The notes under the pieces are model-generated. The model worked only from the letters and a program-made list of their open reading frames with translations, was not told the origin of the DNA and did no database searches. DNA of 22,247 nucleotides from Bacillota bacterium (lineage in GTDB: Bacteria; Bacillota; Clostridia; Peptostreptococcales; Anaerovoracaceae): positions 1 to 22,247 of the forward strand of contig JAEELK010000246.1 in the NCBI GenBank assembly GCA_016282655.1. Direction: 5' to 3'. This document shows positions 15,428-22,247 of this stretch, one piece after another. Both the position numbers and the translations under genes were made by a program. Each line of letters begins with the position of its first letter. Position 1 is the first letter of the stretch.

Positions 15428-16455
15428 AAGCACTGATCACCGGGATCACAGGCATGGTCGGTTCCCATCTGGCGGACTACCTGCTGGCCAACACTGACTG
15501 GGACGTATACGGCGTGTGTCGATGGCGGAGCCCGCTCGACAACGTGGCGCATCTGCTCGCGCGCGTCAACCGGAAAGACCGTGTCTTTTTTGAATACGCG
15601 GATCTGAACGACCAGGTCTCCCTGATCAAAGTGATCGAAGAGATCCGGCCGGACTTCATCTTCCATCTGGCGGCGCAGAGCTATCCGCAGACCTCGTTCA
15701 CGGCGCCGATCGACACGCTCAATACGAATATCCTGGGCACCTGCCGGCTCCTAGAAGCCGTCCGGATGGAGATGCACAGAGAGCCACAGTATCGGCCGCT
15801 CATCCACGTCTGCGCTTCCTCGGAGGTCTTCGGACGGATCCCGGCGGAGAAGAAGCCCGAGACCGGCATCCATGAAGAATGCCCCTTCCACCCCGCCTCT
15901 CCGTACGCGATCAGCAAGACCGGCACGGATCTGCTCGGGCGCTACTATGCCGAAGCCTACGGCATGACGGTCATGACCACGCGCATGTTCACGCACACCG
16001 GCCCGCGCCGCGGCGACGTCTTCCACGAATCCACCTTCGCCAAGCAGATCGCTATGATCGAAGCCGGGCTGATCGAGCCGAAGGTCATGGTCGGCAATCT
16101 GAACAGCCTCAGAACGTATGCCGACGTCCGCGACGCCGTGCGCGCATACTATCTGCTGCTCACGGTCGATCCGATCCCGGGCGAGTATTACAACATCGGC
16201 GGCTCCTATACCTGCCGGGTGGGCGACACCCTGAACACGCTTCTCTCGTTCAGTCCCAGAAAGGACGAGATCGAGATCGTGACCGATCCGGAACGGCTGC
16301 GGCCGATCGACGCGGACCTCCAGGTCCCGGACTGCAGAAAGTTCAAGGCGCACACCGGCTGGGAGCCCGAGATCAGCTTTGAGACCACCATGCGCGACCT
16401 GCTCGACTACTGGCGCGAGAAGGTCGGCAAGGGCGAAGTCTTTCTCACAAGATAG
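15424..16455 (+). CDS. GDP-mannose/GDP-heptose 4,6-dehydratase-like enzyme (GMD/DmhA/WcbK family)
   Basis: This 343-residue extended short-chain dehydrogenase has a TGITGMVG (6-13) nucleotide-binding motif, the dehydratase catalytic residues SSE (132-134) and YAISK (161-165), and LAAQSYPQTSF (82-92), typical of the GDP-mannose dehydratase branch. The family makes the 4-keto-6-deoxy intermediate from a GDP-manno-sugar. DmhA and WcbK do this on GDP-D-glycero-D-manno-heptose, and the GDP-heptose genes in this operon point the same way. Translation appears to begin at TTG 15424, overlapping the previous TGA by 4 bases, with AAGGAGG about 10 bases upstream; no better ATG lies near the N-terminal fold. 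Specificity for heptose over mannose is inferred from context. Confidence 0.88.
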   Translation: MKALITGITGMVGSHLADYLLANTDWDVYGVCRWRSPLDNVAHLLARVNRKDRVFFEYADLNDQVSLIKVIEEIRPDFIFHLAAQSYPQTSFTAPIDTLNTNILGTCRLLEAVRMEMHREPQYRPLIHVCASSEVFGRIPAEKKPETGIHEECPFHPASPYAISKTGTDLLGRYYAEAYGMTVMTTRMFTHTGPRRGDVFHESTFAKQIAMIEAGLIEPKVMVGNLNSLRTYADVRDAVRAYYLLLTVDPIPGEYYNIGGSYTCRVGDTLNTLLSFSPRKDEIEIVTDPERLRPIDADLQVPDCRKFKAHTGWEPEISFETTMRDLLDYWREKVGKGEVFLTR

Positions 16456-16465
16456 GGAGGGTGCC

Positions 16466-17638
16466 GTGCTGAATATCCCGCTCATGAGCAACAACATCAC
16501 CGAGGACGACAAGCGCGTCCTTGCGGACTTCATCCTGCATTCGGACCGCTTCACCAACGGCCCCAAAGTGCGCGAATTTGAAAAGGCCTGGTCCGAGTGG
16601 CTGGGCGTGAAGTATTCGCTCTTCGTGAATTCCGGCTCCTCCGCGAACTTCATCACGATGGCCGCGGTCAGAGAGATGAAAGGCGCCGGCGAAGTGATCC
16701 TTTCGCCGATCGGCTGGTCCAGCGACGTAGCCGCGGCGATGACGGCCGGTTTCACGCCGGTGTTCGCCGACGTGGATCTGGACACCTTCGCCATGAACGA
16801 AGACGCTGTGATCGGCAGCATCACGGACCGGACGAAGGCGGTGCTGCTGACGCACGTCCTGGGCCATGACGGCATGAGCGACAGGGTCAGAGCGGTCTGC
16901 AGAGACAGGGGCATCGTTCTCGTGGAGGACGTCTGCGAGTCGCACGGCGCGCTGCACGGCGGCGCAAAATGCGGAAGCATCGGCGACGTTTCTAATTTTT
17001 CCTTTTACTACGCCCATCACATGAGCACCATCGAAGGCGGCATGATCTGCACCAACGATGCTGACATGTACCGCACGTTCCGCATGTTCCGCAGCCACGG
17101 CCTGCTGAGAGAATGCGACGATAAGGCCTATGCGGAGCAGGTGACGACAGAATATCCCGAACTGCATCCGGAATTCATCTTCATGCTCCCCGGCTATAAC
17201 ATGCGGAGCACGGAGCTCAACGCGGTGATCGGCCTGAATCAGCTGAAGCGCCTGGACTCCAACATCGAAAAAAGGCAAGCGAACTACCGCATCTTCCTTT
17301 CGCAGCTGGATCCGGAGCTGTACTTCACGGACTTCAGGGAAGAAGGAAGCAGCAACTACGCGTTCATCGTGCTGCTGCGGGAGGCGCATACCGGCCTCTT
17401 CCCGAAGCTCGTGGAGGCTCTGAGAAAGGAAAATGTCGAATTCAGGCGCGGCACTGCGGGCGGAGGCGATCTGGTCAGGCAGCCGTTCGTCCGCAAGGCG
17501 TATCCGGAGATCCGGCCGGAACTGCTCCCCCATGCGGAATACATCCACAAATATGGTCTTTATACCGGGAACTATCCCGATCTGCGCGAGGAGCAGATCC
17601 TGGCGCTGTGCGAGCTGCTGAACGGCATCAAAGAGTAA
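16466..17638 (+). CDS. ColD-like PLP-dependent GDP-4-keto-6-deoxysugar 3-dehydratase
   Basis: This 390-residue member of the DegT/DnrJ/EryC1 aminotransferase fold has PLP-site landmarks NSGSSAN (55-61), VEDVCESHG (153-161, aspartate D155 for the pyridine nitrogen) and FYYAHHMSTIEGG (180-192). In ordinary sugar aminotransferases the sixth residue before EGG is the PLP-binding lysine; here it is His184 (codon at 17015-17017). That substitution defines the 3-dehydratases ColD (GDP-colitose) and E1 (CDP-ascarylose), which remove the C3 hydroxyl. I chose GTG 16466 because GGGAGG lies 5 bases upstream and the protein then begins MLNIPLMSNN. It starts 10 bases after the dehydratase gene ends, so the order matches 4,6-dehydration then C3 deoxygenation. 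Confidence 0.88.
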   Translation: MLNIPLMSNNITEDDKRVLADFILHSDRFTNGPKVREFEKAWSEWLGVKYSLFVNSGSSANFITMAAVREMKGAGEVILSPIGWSSDVAAAMTAGFTPVFADVDLDTFAMNEDAVIGSITDRTKAVLLTHVLGHDGMSDRVRAVCRDRGIVLVEDVCESHGALHGGAKCGSIGDVSNFSFYYAHHMSTIEGGMICTNDADMYRTFRMFRSHGLLRECDDKAYAEQVTTEYPELHPEFIFMLPGYNMRSTELNAVIGLNQLKRLDSNIEKRQANYRIFLSQLDPELYFTDFREEGSSNYAFIVLLREAHTGLFPKLVEALRKENVEFRRGTAGGGDLVRQPFVRKAYPEIRPELLPHAEYIHKYGLYTGNYPDLREEQILALCELLNGIKE

Positions 17639-17670
17639 GTGTTGAAAGGCAAGTTTTCATGAGGCGGTGC

Positions 17671-18345
17671 ATGAACATGGACAAGAAAATAGCGCACGCG
17701 GAAGAGCATCTGGACCTGCTGATCGAACGGCATCCTGCTTTGGCGCCCTGCCGCGGGTCGATCCTGCAGGCCTATCTCATGCTGGAAGAGTGCTATCAGC
17801 ATGACGGAAAGCTGCTGATCGCGGGCAACGGCGGATCGGCCGCCGATGCGGAACATGTCGCGGGAGAGCTGATGAAGCGCTTCCAGAGACCAAGGCCCGT
17901 TCCGCCCGCCTTCGCCGAAAAACTGATCGCCGTCGACCGGGCCAGAGGCGCGGAACTCGCCCAAAACCTGGAGCGCAGCCTCATGGCGATCCCTCTGGTG
18001 GCCCACGAAGCGCTCAGCACGGCCTATATCAACGACGTGGACGGCCTCGGGGTCTTCGCGCAGCAGCTGTACGGTTTCGGCCGCCCCGGAGACGTGTTTC
18101 TGGGGATCTCCACCTCCGGCAAGAGCAAGAACGTGATCATGGCGGCGATCGTGGCCCGGGCCCTCGGCATCGGGATCATCGCGCTCACCGGCGCGGCGGG
18201 CGGCGAGCTCGCCCAGATGGCCGACGTGGCGATCCGCGTCCCGGAGGCCGAGACTTACAGGATCCAGGAGCTGCATCTGCCGGTCTACCATTGCCTCTGC
18301 CTGATGCTGGAGGACCGTTTCTTCGGTGAAGGGGCGGCTCTATGA
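17671..18345 (+). CDS. gmhA: Sedoheptulose-7-phosphate isomerase (GmhA-type SIS protein)
   Basis: This 224-residue phosphosugar isomerase has a SIS domain. AGNGGSAADAEHVAGEL (51-67) holds the metal/active-site His62 and Glu66, and ISTSGKSKNV is the phosphate-binding serine loop. GmhA converts sedoheptulose 7-phosphate to D-glycero-D-manno-heptose 7-phosphate. The chain is about 30 residues longer than E. coli GmhA because of a segment after residue 70 that includes a proline-rich stretch (RPRPVPP). I chose ATG 17671 for GAGG six bases upstream; ATG 17659 (AAAGG about 9 bases upstream) and ATG 17677 are alternatives. It starts about 32 bases after the 3-dehydratase gene, and its stop overlaps the next start by 4 bases. 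Confidence 0.9.
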   Translation: MNMDKKIAHAEEHLDLLIERHPALAPCRGSILQAYLMLEECYQHDGKLLIAGNGGSAADAEHVAGELMKRFQRPRPVPPAFAEKLIAVDRARGAELAQNLERSLMAIPLVAHEALSTAYINDVDGLGVFAQQLYGFGRPGDVFLGISTSGKSKNVIMAAIVARALGIGIIALTGAAGGELAQMADVAIRVPEAETYRIQELHLPVYHCLCLMLEDRFFGEGAAL

Positions 18346-19655
18346 TCGCCGTCATCATGGCCGGCGGGAAAGGGACCCGGATCCGTTCCGTCGCCCCAGA
18401 CATCCCCAAGCCGATGATCGAGATAGAAGGAAAGCCGGTCCTGGAGCGCGAGATCGAATGCCTGCGGGATCAGGGCTTCACGCAGCTCATCCTCACGGTC
18501 TCGCACCAGGCCGAACGGATCATGGAGCACTTCGGCGACGGCAGCCGCTTCGGCGTGTCCATCGAGTATTTCAAAGAAGAAGTCCCGCTCGGCAACGCAG
18601 GCGCCCTCTTCAAGCTGCGCGGGCAGCTGAGCGGACCGTTCCTGCTCCTCAACGCCGATGCTCTGTTTGACGTTGACTTCAACAGATTCGTCAGCCGGCA
18701 CCGTTCGACCGGCGCGCTGGTCACCCTCTTCACGCACCCGAACTCCCATCCGTATGACAGCGGCCTGATCGTCGCCGCGCCGGACGGGAGCGTGGAGCGA
18801 TGGCTCAGCAAGGAAGATCCGAGGCCGCCTTATTATAAAAATCGCGTCAACGCGGGGCTGCATGTCATCGACCCGGCTGCGCTGGACCTGAGCGGGATCG
18901 ACGCGGAGACGGTCGGCCTAACAGGGCCGGACGGCAAGGTCATCAAGGTCGATCTGGACCGGCAGGTCCTGAAGCCGCTCTGCGGTACGCATCGGATGTT
19001 CTGCTACGATTCGCCCGAATACGTGAAGGACATGGGCACGCCGGAACGCTTCCTGGCGGTCTGCGAGGATCTCCGCACGGGCCTGGTCACGGCCAGGAAT
19101 CTGAAGAACCCGCAGAAGGCCGTCTTCCTGGACCGCGACGGCACCATCAACAAACATGTCGGCTTTCTGAAGGATCCGGAGGACTTTGAACTGCTCCCCG
19201 GCGCAGCGGACGCGATCCTACGGATCAACCGTTCCGGCCGTCTGGCGATCGTGGTCACGAACCAGCCGGTGATCGCGCGGGGCGAGGTGACGTGGGAGGA
19301 GCTTGCTGCCATCCACAACAAGATGGAGACGCTTCTCGGAAACGAAGGCGCCTATCTGGACGGCCTCTATCTCTGCCCGCACCACCCGCACAAAGGCTTC
19401 GTGGGAGAGATCCCGGAACTCAAATTCGACTGTGACTGCCGCAAGCCAAAGCCGGGCATGCTTCTGGCTGCCGCCAGGGATCTGAACATCGATCTGAAGG
19501 GGAGCTGGATGATCGGCGACCGGGAGAGCGACGTTCAGGCAGGCAGGAATGCAGGCTGCCGCACCGCGCTGATCGGCGAGGGCCAATGCGCGCAGGACCT
19601 GAGTGCAGGCTCCTTGTTGGAAGCCGTGCAGCAGATCCTGCAGGATCAGAACTGA
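18342..19655 (+). CDS. hddC-gmhB: Fused HddC-GmhB: heptose-1-phosphate guanylyltransferase / heptose bisphosphate phosphatase
   Basis: This 437-residue fusion has a nucleotidyltransferase at residues 1-235, with MAGGKGTRIRS (6-16), IPKPMIEIEGKP and the catalytic aspartate in LNADALFD (D106), as in HddC. From residue 258 a HAD phosphatase of the GmhB type follows: FLDRDGTIN (262-270; D264, D266), VVTNQP (305-309), zinc ligands in CPHHPH (345-350) and CDCRKPKPGM (364-373), and IGDRESD (391-397). GmhB removes the C7 phosphate of heptose 1,7-bisphosphate and HddC then adds GMP to C1, so the fusion joins consecutive steps. The ATG overlaps the GmhA stop by 4 bases. Last gene of the plus-strand operon; it overlaps the convergent MBOAT gene by 10 bases. 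Confidence 0.92.
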   Translation: MIAVIMAGGKGTRIRSVAPDIPKPMIEIEGKPVLEREIECLRDQGFTQLILTVSHQAERIMEHFGDGSRFGVSIEYFKEEVPLGNAGALFKLRGQLSGPFLLLNADALFDVDFNRFVSRHRSTGALVTLFTHPNSHPYDSGLIVAAPDGSVERWLSKEDPRPPYYKNRVNAGLHVIDPAALDLSGIDAETVGLTGPDGKVIKVDLDRQVLKPLCGTHRMFCYDSPEYVKDMGTPERFLAVCEDLRTGLVTARNLKNPQKAVFLDRDGTINKHVGFLKDPEDFELLPGAADAILRINRSGRLAIVVTNQPVIARGEVTWEELAAIHNKMETLLGNEGAYLDGLYLCPHHPHKGFVGEIPELKFDCDCRKPKPGMLLAAARDLNIDLKGSWMIGDRESDVQAGRNAGCRTALIGEGQCAQDLSAGSLLEAVQQILQDQN

Positions 19656-21031
19656 AAATACACGAAGGGATTCTCGCCGGTGTAAGCCAGCGCCAGGATC
19701 AGACCGATCTCCGTAAAGAAAAGGGTCAGGCCCCAGATGCTGTTCAGATCCAGCACGGGATAAAAGCCGGACACCTTTTCTCCTTTTTTTGCGGCCTTCC
19801 GGTCTGCCGCCACGGTACCGATCAGCAGGAAAGCAAGTCCCACGAAGGACCAGAAGAACGGCTGACGGATGCCGTCCTGCAGGCTGATCACGCCGCGGAT
19901 GACGGTCCATGCCGCAGCGAAGGAATCCGCGCGGAAGAAGATCCAGGTAAAAGTTATGAAGGCAAAGGTCCCGAACACCCGCAGCAGCCGGCCGGGCAGC
20001 GCGATGCCTTTCTTCCCTGCGGCTTTGTCCAGGCAGAGCGCCAGGCCGTTCAGCCCGCCCCAGAAGACGAAGGTCCAGTCCGCGCCGTGCCAAAGGCCGC
20101 CCAGGAGCATGGTCAGAAACAGATTGACGTATCTCCTGTGCTCTCCCCTGCGGTTGCCGCCGAGCGGGATATACAGATACTCTTTCAGCCAGCCGGAGAG
20201 GCTGATGTGCCACCTGCGCCAGAACTCCGTCACGTTTTGTGAGATGTAGGGCAGGTCGAAGTTTTTGTGGAAATCGTATCCCAGGCATTTCGCGCAGCCG
20301 ATCGCCATGTCGGAATACCCGGAAAAATCAAAGTAGATCTGCATGGAATAGGAGACCGCCGCCAGAACGATGGTCGCCCAGTGAAAGGCCGGCGGCGCGG
20401 CATAGACGTCGTCCACGAAGACGGAGAGATGGTCCGCCAGGACGATCTTCTTGAAGAGCCCGAAGGCGAAGACCTGGATGCCCCACTTGATGTTCTCCAC
20501 CGTGACCCTGCGCTCTTCATAGAGCTGCGGCAGGAAATGCACGGCCCGTACGATGGGTCCGGCCACCAGCTGGGGGAAGAAGCTGATGTAGAGCGCCAGC
20601 TTGATGAAGTCGTGTTCCGCGGCGAGCTTACCTCTGCGCACGTCGATCACATAGCTGAGCGCCTGGAACGTGTAGAAGGAGATGCCCACCGGCAGGATGA
20701 TGCGCAGCGCGCCGGGCTCGCGGCCTATGACAGCGGCGACGGAAGCCAGAAAGAAATTGAAGTATTTGAAAAAGCCGAGCACGATGAGGGGCGCGACGAT
20801 GCCCGCCACAAAAGCGGCTTTGCTCTCCGAACGCTTCGCGGAGCAGTAAGACGTTGCGGTGACGAAGAGCAGGAGCGCGCAGAAACGCCAGTCCCAATAG
20901 GCGTAGAAGAAATAGCTCGCCAGCAGCAGGAAGCACTCTTTCACCCGCCGTGGAAAGCGCCGCTCGATCAGTGCCGTTCCCGCGAGGACGATGCCGAAAA
21001 AGATCAGAAAATGCACGGAAGCAAAGGACAT
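19646..21031 (-). CDS. MBOAT-family O-acyltransferase (AlgI-like)
   Basis: This 461-residue polytopic membrane protein of the MBOAT family carries an acyl group across the membrane for O-acylation of exported glycans. Landmarks are GISFYTFQALSYVID (116-130), FFPQLVAGPIVR (151-162), WRRWHISLSGWLKEYLYIPLGG split around His275, and GGLWHGADWTFVFWG with the catalytic His315. The length is normal for AlgI/DltB-like members. I chose ATG 21031: GGAGG lies 7 bases upstream, and the preceding TGA overlaps this ATG by one base (TGATG); a GTG three bases earlier is possible. It is coupled to the SGNH-like gene before it. The likely target is the glycan made here, but chromosomal neighbourhood is the only evidence. 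Confidence 0.92.
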   Translation of the reverse strand: MSFASVHFLIFFGIVLAGTALIERRFPRRVKECFLLLASYFFYAYWDWRFCALLLFVTATSYCSAKRSESKAAFVAGIVAPLIVLGFFKYFNFFLASVAAVIGREPGALRIILPVGISFYTFQALSYVIDVRRGKLAAEHDFIKLALYISFFPQLVAGPIVRAVHFLPQLYEERRVTVENIKWGIQVFAFGLFKKIVLADHLSVFVDDVYAAPPAFHWATIVLAAVSYSMQIYFDFSGYSDMAIGCAKCLGYDFHKNFDLPYISQNVTEFWRRWHISLSGWLKEYLYIPLGGNRRGEHRRYVNLFLTMLLGGLWHGADWTFVFWGGLNGLALCLDKAAGKKGIALPGRLLRVFGTFAFITFTWIFFRADSFAAAWTVIRGVISLQDGIRQPFFWSFVGLAFLLIGTVAADRKAAKKGEKVSGFYPVLDLNSIWGLTLFFTEIGLILALAYTGENPFVYFQF

Positions 21032-22044
21032 CACTCCACCTCCGCCAGCAGTCTGCAGAGCTCGTCCGCGATCATGGCGTGTCCCTGCCGGTTCAGATGG
21101 CCGCTGCCGACCGGGGTGTTGCTGAACCCATAGGGGAGCACATGCGCGCTCTCATATTCCGCCAGGAACCGCTCGCTCATGTCCAGGAAATCGATGCCGG
21201 CTTCCGCGCAGGCCGCCCGGAATTGTTCCTTCGCCTTCCGGCTGCCCGTGAGGCGCAGCGAGCCGTCCGCCTGCACTTCGGTCCCGGGGTGATAGAGGAT
21301 GATCAGGCGCGCGCCGTGCGCAGCGGCCGTGTCGCTCAGCTTTTGTAGCAGCTGCGCGAGCAGGATATCATCGTTCTGCGCGTCGTCCCCGGAGCTGTCC
21401 GGCAGATCGATCTCCTGCCCGGACGCCTGCGCTTTTTGATACTTCTCTTTCTGCGCATAGAGCAGCCGCAGATAATCGCTCTTCTGAAGCAGGCCGATGA
21501 TGCCGTCTGCGCGGGAGGAGAGCTCCGCCCTGCTCCCCTCGGCCATGACGGACAGCATCTCGTCTGGAAATAGGCAGCCGGCCGTCTCCATCACCACGCA
21601 AGCCGGCCGGTACCGCTCCAGGGCTGCCTCCAAATTGCAGCAGCAGGTCTCGAACACGTGCTCCGACATGCCGATGCTGTAGACAGTCTTGTGTTCCAGC
21701 TGATCGTTCATCCGCGCGGCTACGGTATCCTCCATCGCCACATTGAAGCCTTCGATCTGAGAGGATCCCATCAGCAGCACGTCGATCGGCATCCCTGCTT
21801 CGCAGTCGATGGCGTCGAGGAAGCCCTCGTTGTTGGTCCTGCCCATCGCAAAGCCTTCCGTGCCGCGGGCATAGAAGTCGTTTGCTTTCCACTTGTAATC
21901 CGTGCTGCCATCCGGGTTGGCATGGTGGATCGGAACGTTATAGTAGAACAGACAAAAAGCGCTCAGGATCAAAAAAGCGAAGATGCCGGCCAGAATGACG
22001 CGCCCGATCTGTGATGTAATCTTTCCCTTCCGCATGCTCCACAT
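21031..22044 (-). CDS. Membrane-anchored SGNH/GDSL-like protein, partner of the MBOAT acyltransferase
   Basis: This 337-residue protein has a short basic N-terminus and one hydrophobic helix at about residues 14-36, so the rest is probably extracytoplasmic. LLMGSSQIEGF (90-100) matches SGNH block I with the nucleophilic serine at 94 or 95, and GSGHLNRQGHAMIADEL near the C-terminus corresponds to block V with the catalytic histidine. The aspartate usually three residues before that histidine is a glycine. Such proteins work with MBOAT enzymes to pass acetyl groups to a glycan, and this gene is coupled to the MBOAT gene by a one-base overlap. ATG 22044 has no clear ribosome binding site; ATG 22035 (MRKGK) is an alternative with GGAG very close. 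Substrate unknown. Confidence 0.75.
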   Translation of the reverse strand: MWSMRKGKITSQIGRVILAGIFAFLILSAFCLFYYNVPIHHANPDGSTDYKWKANDFYARGTEGFAMGRTNNEGFLDAIDCEAGMPIDVLLMGSSQIEGFNVAMEDTVAARMNDQLEHKTVYSIGMSEHVFETCCCNLEAALERYRPACVVMETAGCLFPDEMLSVMAEGSRAELSSRADGIIGLLQKSDYLRLLYAQKEKYQKAQASGQEIDLPDSSGDDAQNDDILLAQLLQKLSDTAAAHGARLIILYHPGTEVQADGSLRLTGSRKAKEQFRAACAEAGIDFLDMSERFLAEYESAHVLPYGFSNTPVGSGHLNRQGHAMIADELCRLLAEVE

Positions 22045-22090
22045 CCGTGATCAAAAACCATCCGGTCTGCTTGAGACCCTGTGATAAGTC

Positions 22091-22119
22091 ATTTTACTTG
22101 ATGATCATTTTTCTTGCAA
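22091..22119 (-). promoter_or_regulatory. Sigma-70-type promoter of the SGNH-MBOAT pair
   Basis: On the minus strand TTGCAA (22119-22114) and TAAAAT (22096-22091) are spaced by 17 bases, in an AT-rich island. Transcription would start near 22084, giving a leader of about 40 bases before ATG 22044. The TTGCAA hexamer is its own reverse complement and also serves a possible plus-strand promoter. Confidence 0.6.
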
Positions 22120-22143
22120 GCCTTCGCCGCCCTGTGGTTTAAT
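22114..22143 (+). promoter_or_regulatory. Sigma-70-type promoter upstream of the DUF362-type gene
   Basis: On the plus strand the same TTGCAA (22114-22119) is followed 18 bases later by TTTAAT (22138-22143), five of six bases matching the -10 consensus. The gene's AGGAGG and ATG follow at 22173 and 22187, so the leader would be about 37 bases. The -35 element appears shared with the divergent minus-strand promoter. Confidence 0.45.
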
Positions 22144-22186
22144 GGGATCAGCAAACATCGCTCCCCGTACCCAGGAGGAACCCATC

Positions 22187-22247
22187 ATGCCTTCCAAAGT
22201 CTATTTCACCGACTTCCGCTGCAAACCGGGCGTCAGCCGCTTGAACA
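22187..22247 (+). CDS. DUF362-type protein, N-terminal fragment (cut by the right edge)
   Basis: An ATG at 22187, with a perfect AGGAGG 8 bases upstream, opens a frame that begins MPSKVYFTDFRCKPG and runs off the window after about 20 codons. This opening resembles the N-terminus of DUF362-family proteins, which are often associated with ferredoxin-type iron-sulfur domains, but too little is visible to check. It is divergent from the SGNH-MBOAT pair and probably marks the end of the glycan locus. Confidence 0.55.
   Translation, partial: MPSKVYFTDFRCKPGVSRLN

Noticed and set aside
14465..16455. Plain GDP-L-fucose pathway (Gmd plus Fcl)
   Set aside because: The two enzymes alone would suggest it, but the His-type 3-dehydratase follows directly and HddA, GmhA and HddC-GmhB share the operon, making a heptose-derived 3,6-dideoxy sugar the better reading. 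Fucose is not fully excluded.
19640..19720. Bidirectional terminator between the converging operons
   Set aside because: The genes overlap, and no G+C-rich stem followed by a T-run was found on either strand near the stops.
1..22247. tRNA, rRNA, CRISPR repeats, insertion sequences or attachment sites
   Set aside because: No direct-repeat arrays, transposase motifs, cloverleaf-like segments or rRNA-like blocks were seen on reading both strands; a computed search would be needed to exclude small RNAs.

Overview
The window is one large surface-glycan biosynthesis locus in a G+C-rich bacterium (judged by eye, not computed). Strong AGGAGG-type ribosome binding sites, very tight gene packing and a DUF362-type gene at the right edge fit a G+C-rich Firmicute (Clostridia-like), but no phylogenetic marker is present, so this is only a suggestion. 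No rRNA, tRNA, CRISPR array, transposase or phage gene was seen. Nearly every base is coding; the only sizeable non-coding stretches are two divergent promoter regions (about 9339-9539 and 22045-22186).

Left half, minus strand, 9338 down past the left edge: an operon read from a promoter at about 9374-9402. In order it encodes a MurJ/MviN-type flippase, a CBS-domain sugar-1-phosphate nucleotidyltransferase like PtmE, a NeuD-type acyltransferase, a NeuB/LegI nonulosonate synthase, a NeuC/LegG hydrolysing 2-epimerase, a NeuA/LegF CMP-sugar synthetase, a GT-B-like putative nonulosonate transferase, and two Gfo/Idh/MocA oxidoreductases, the last cut by the window edge. This is a sialic-acid-like (probably legionaminic-type) pathway. 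The 4,6-dehydratase and aminotransferase that legionaminic acid needs (LegB, LegC) are not in the window.

Middle, plus strand, 9540-19655: an operon from a promoter at about 9435-9463. It encodes a GT10 fucosyltransferase homologue, a second putative fucosyltransferase-like glycosyltransferase, a split transketolase (C-terminal half, then N-terminal half), heptose-7-phosphate kinase HddA, a GDP-fucose-synthase-like epimerase/reductase, a GDP-mannose/GDP-heptose 4,6-dehydratase-like enzyme, a ColD-like PLP 3-dehydratase with His in place of the catalytic Lys, a GmhA isomerase, and a fused HddC-GmhB protein. Read as a pathway: transketolase -> sedoheptulose-7-P -> GmhA -> HddA -> GmhB domain -> HddC domain -> GDP-D-glycero-D-manno-heptose -> 4,6-dehydration -> C3 deoxygenation -> epimerisation/reduction. 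The inferred product is a GDP-3,6-dideoxy-heptose, plausibly of L configuration (a one-carbon-longer analogue of colitose). The two glycosyltransferases at the head of the operon are the natural candidates to attach it.

Right part, minus strand, 22044-19646: an SGNH-like membrane-anchored protein and an MBOAT O-acyltransferase, a pair typical of O-acylation of exported glycans. The MBOAT gene converges on and overlaps the end of the heptose operon by 10 bases. At the right edge a DUF362-type gene starts on the plus strand, apparently outside the glycan locus. No polymerase, initiating phosphoglycosyltransferase or ABC exporter is seen, so the acceptor (lipid-linked glycan, protein or flagellin) cannot be decided from this window.
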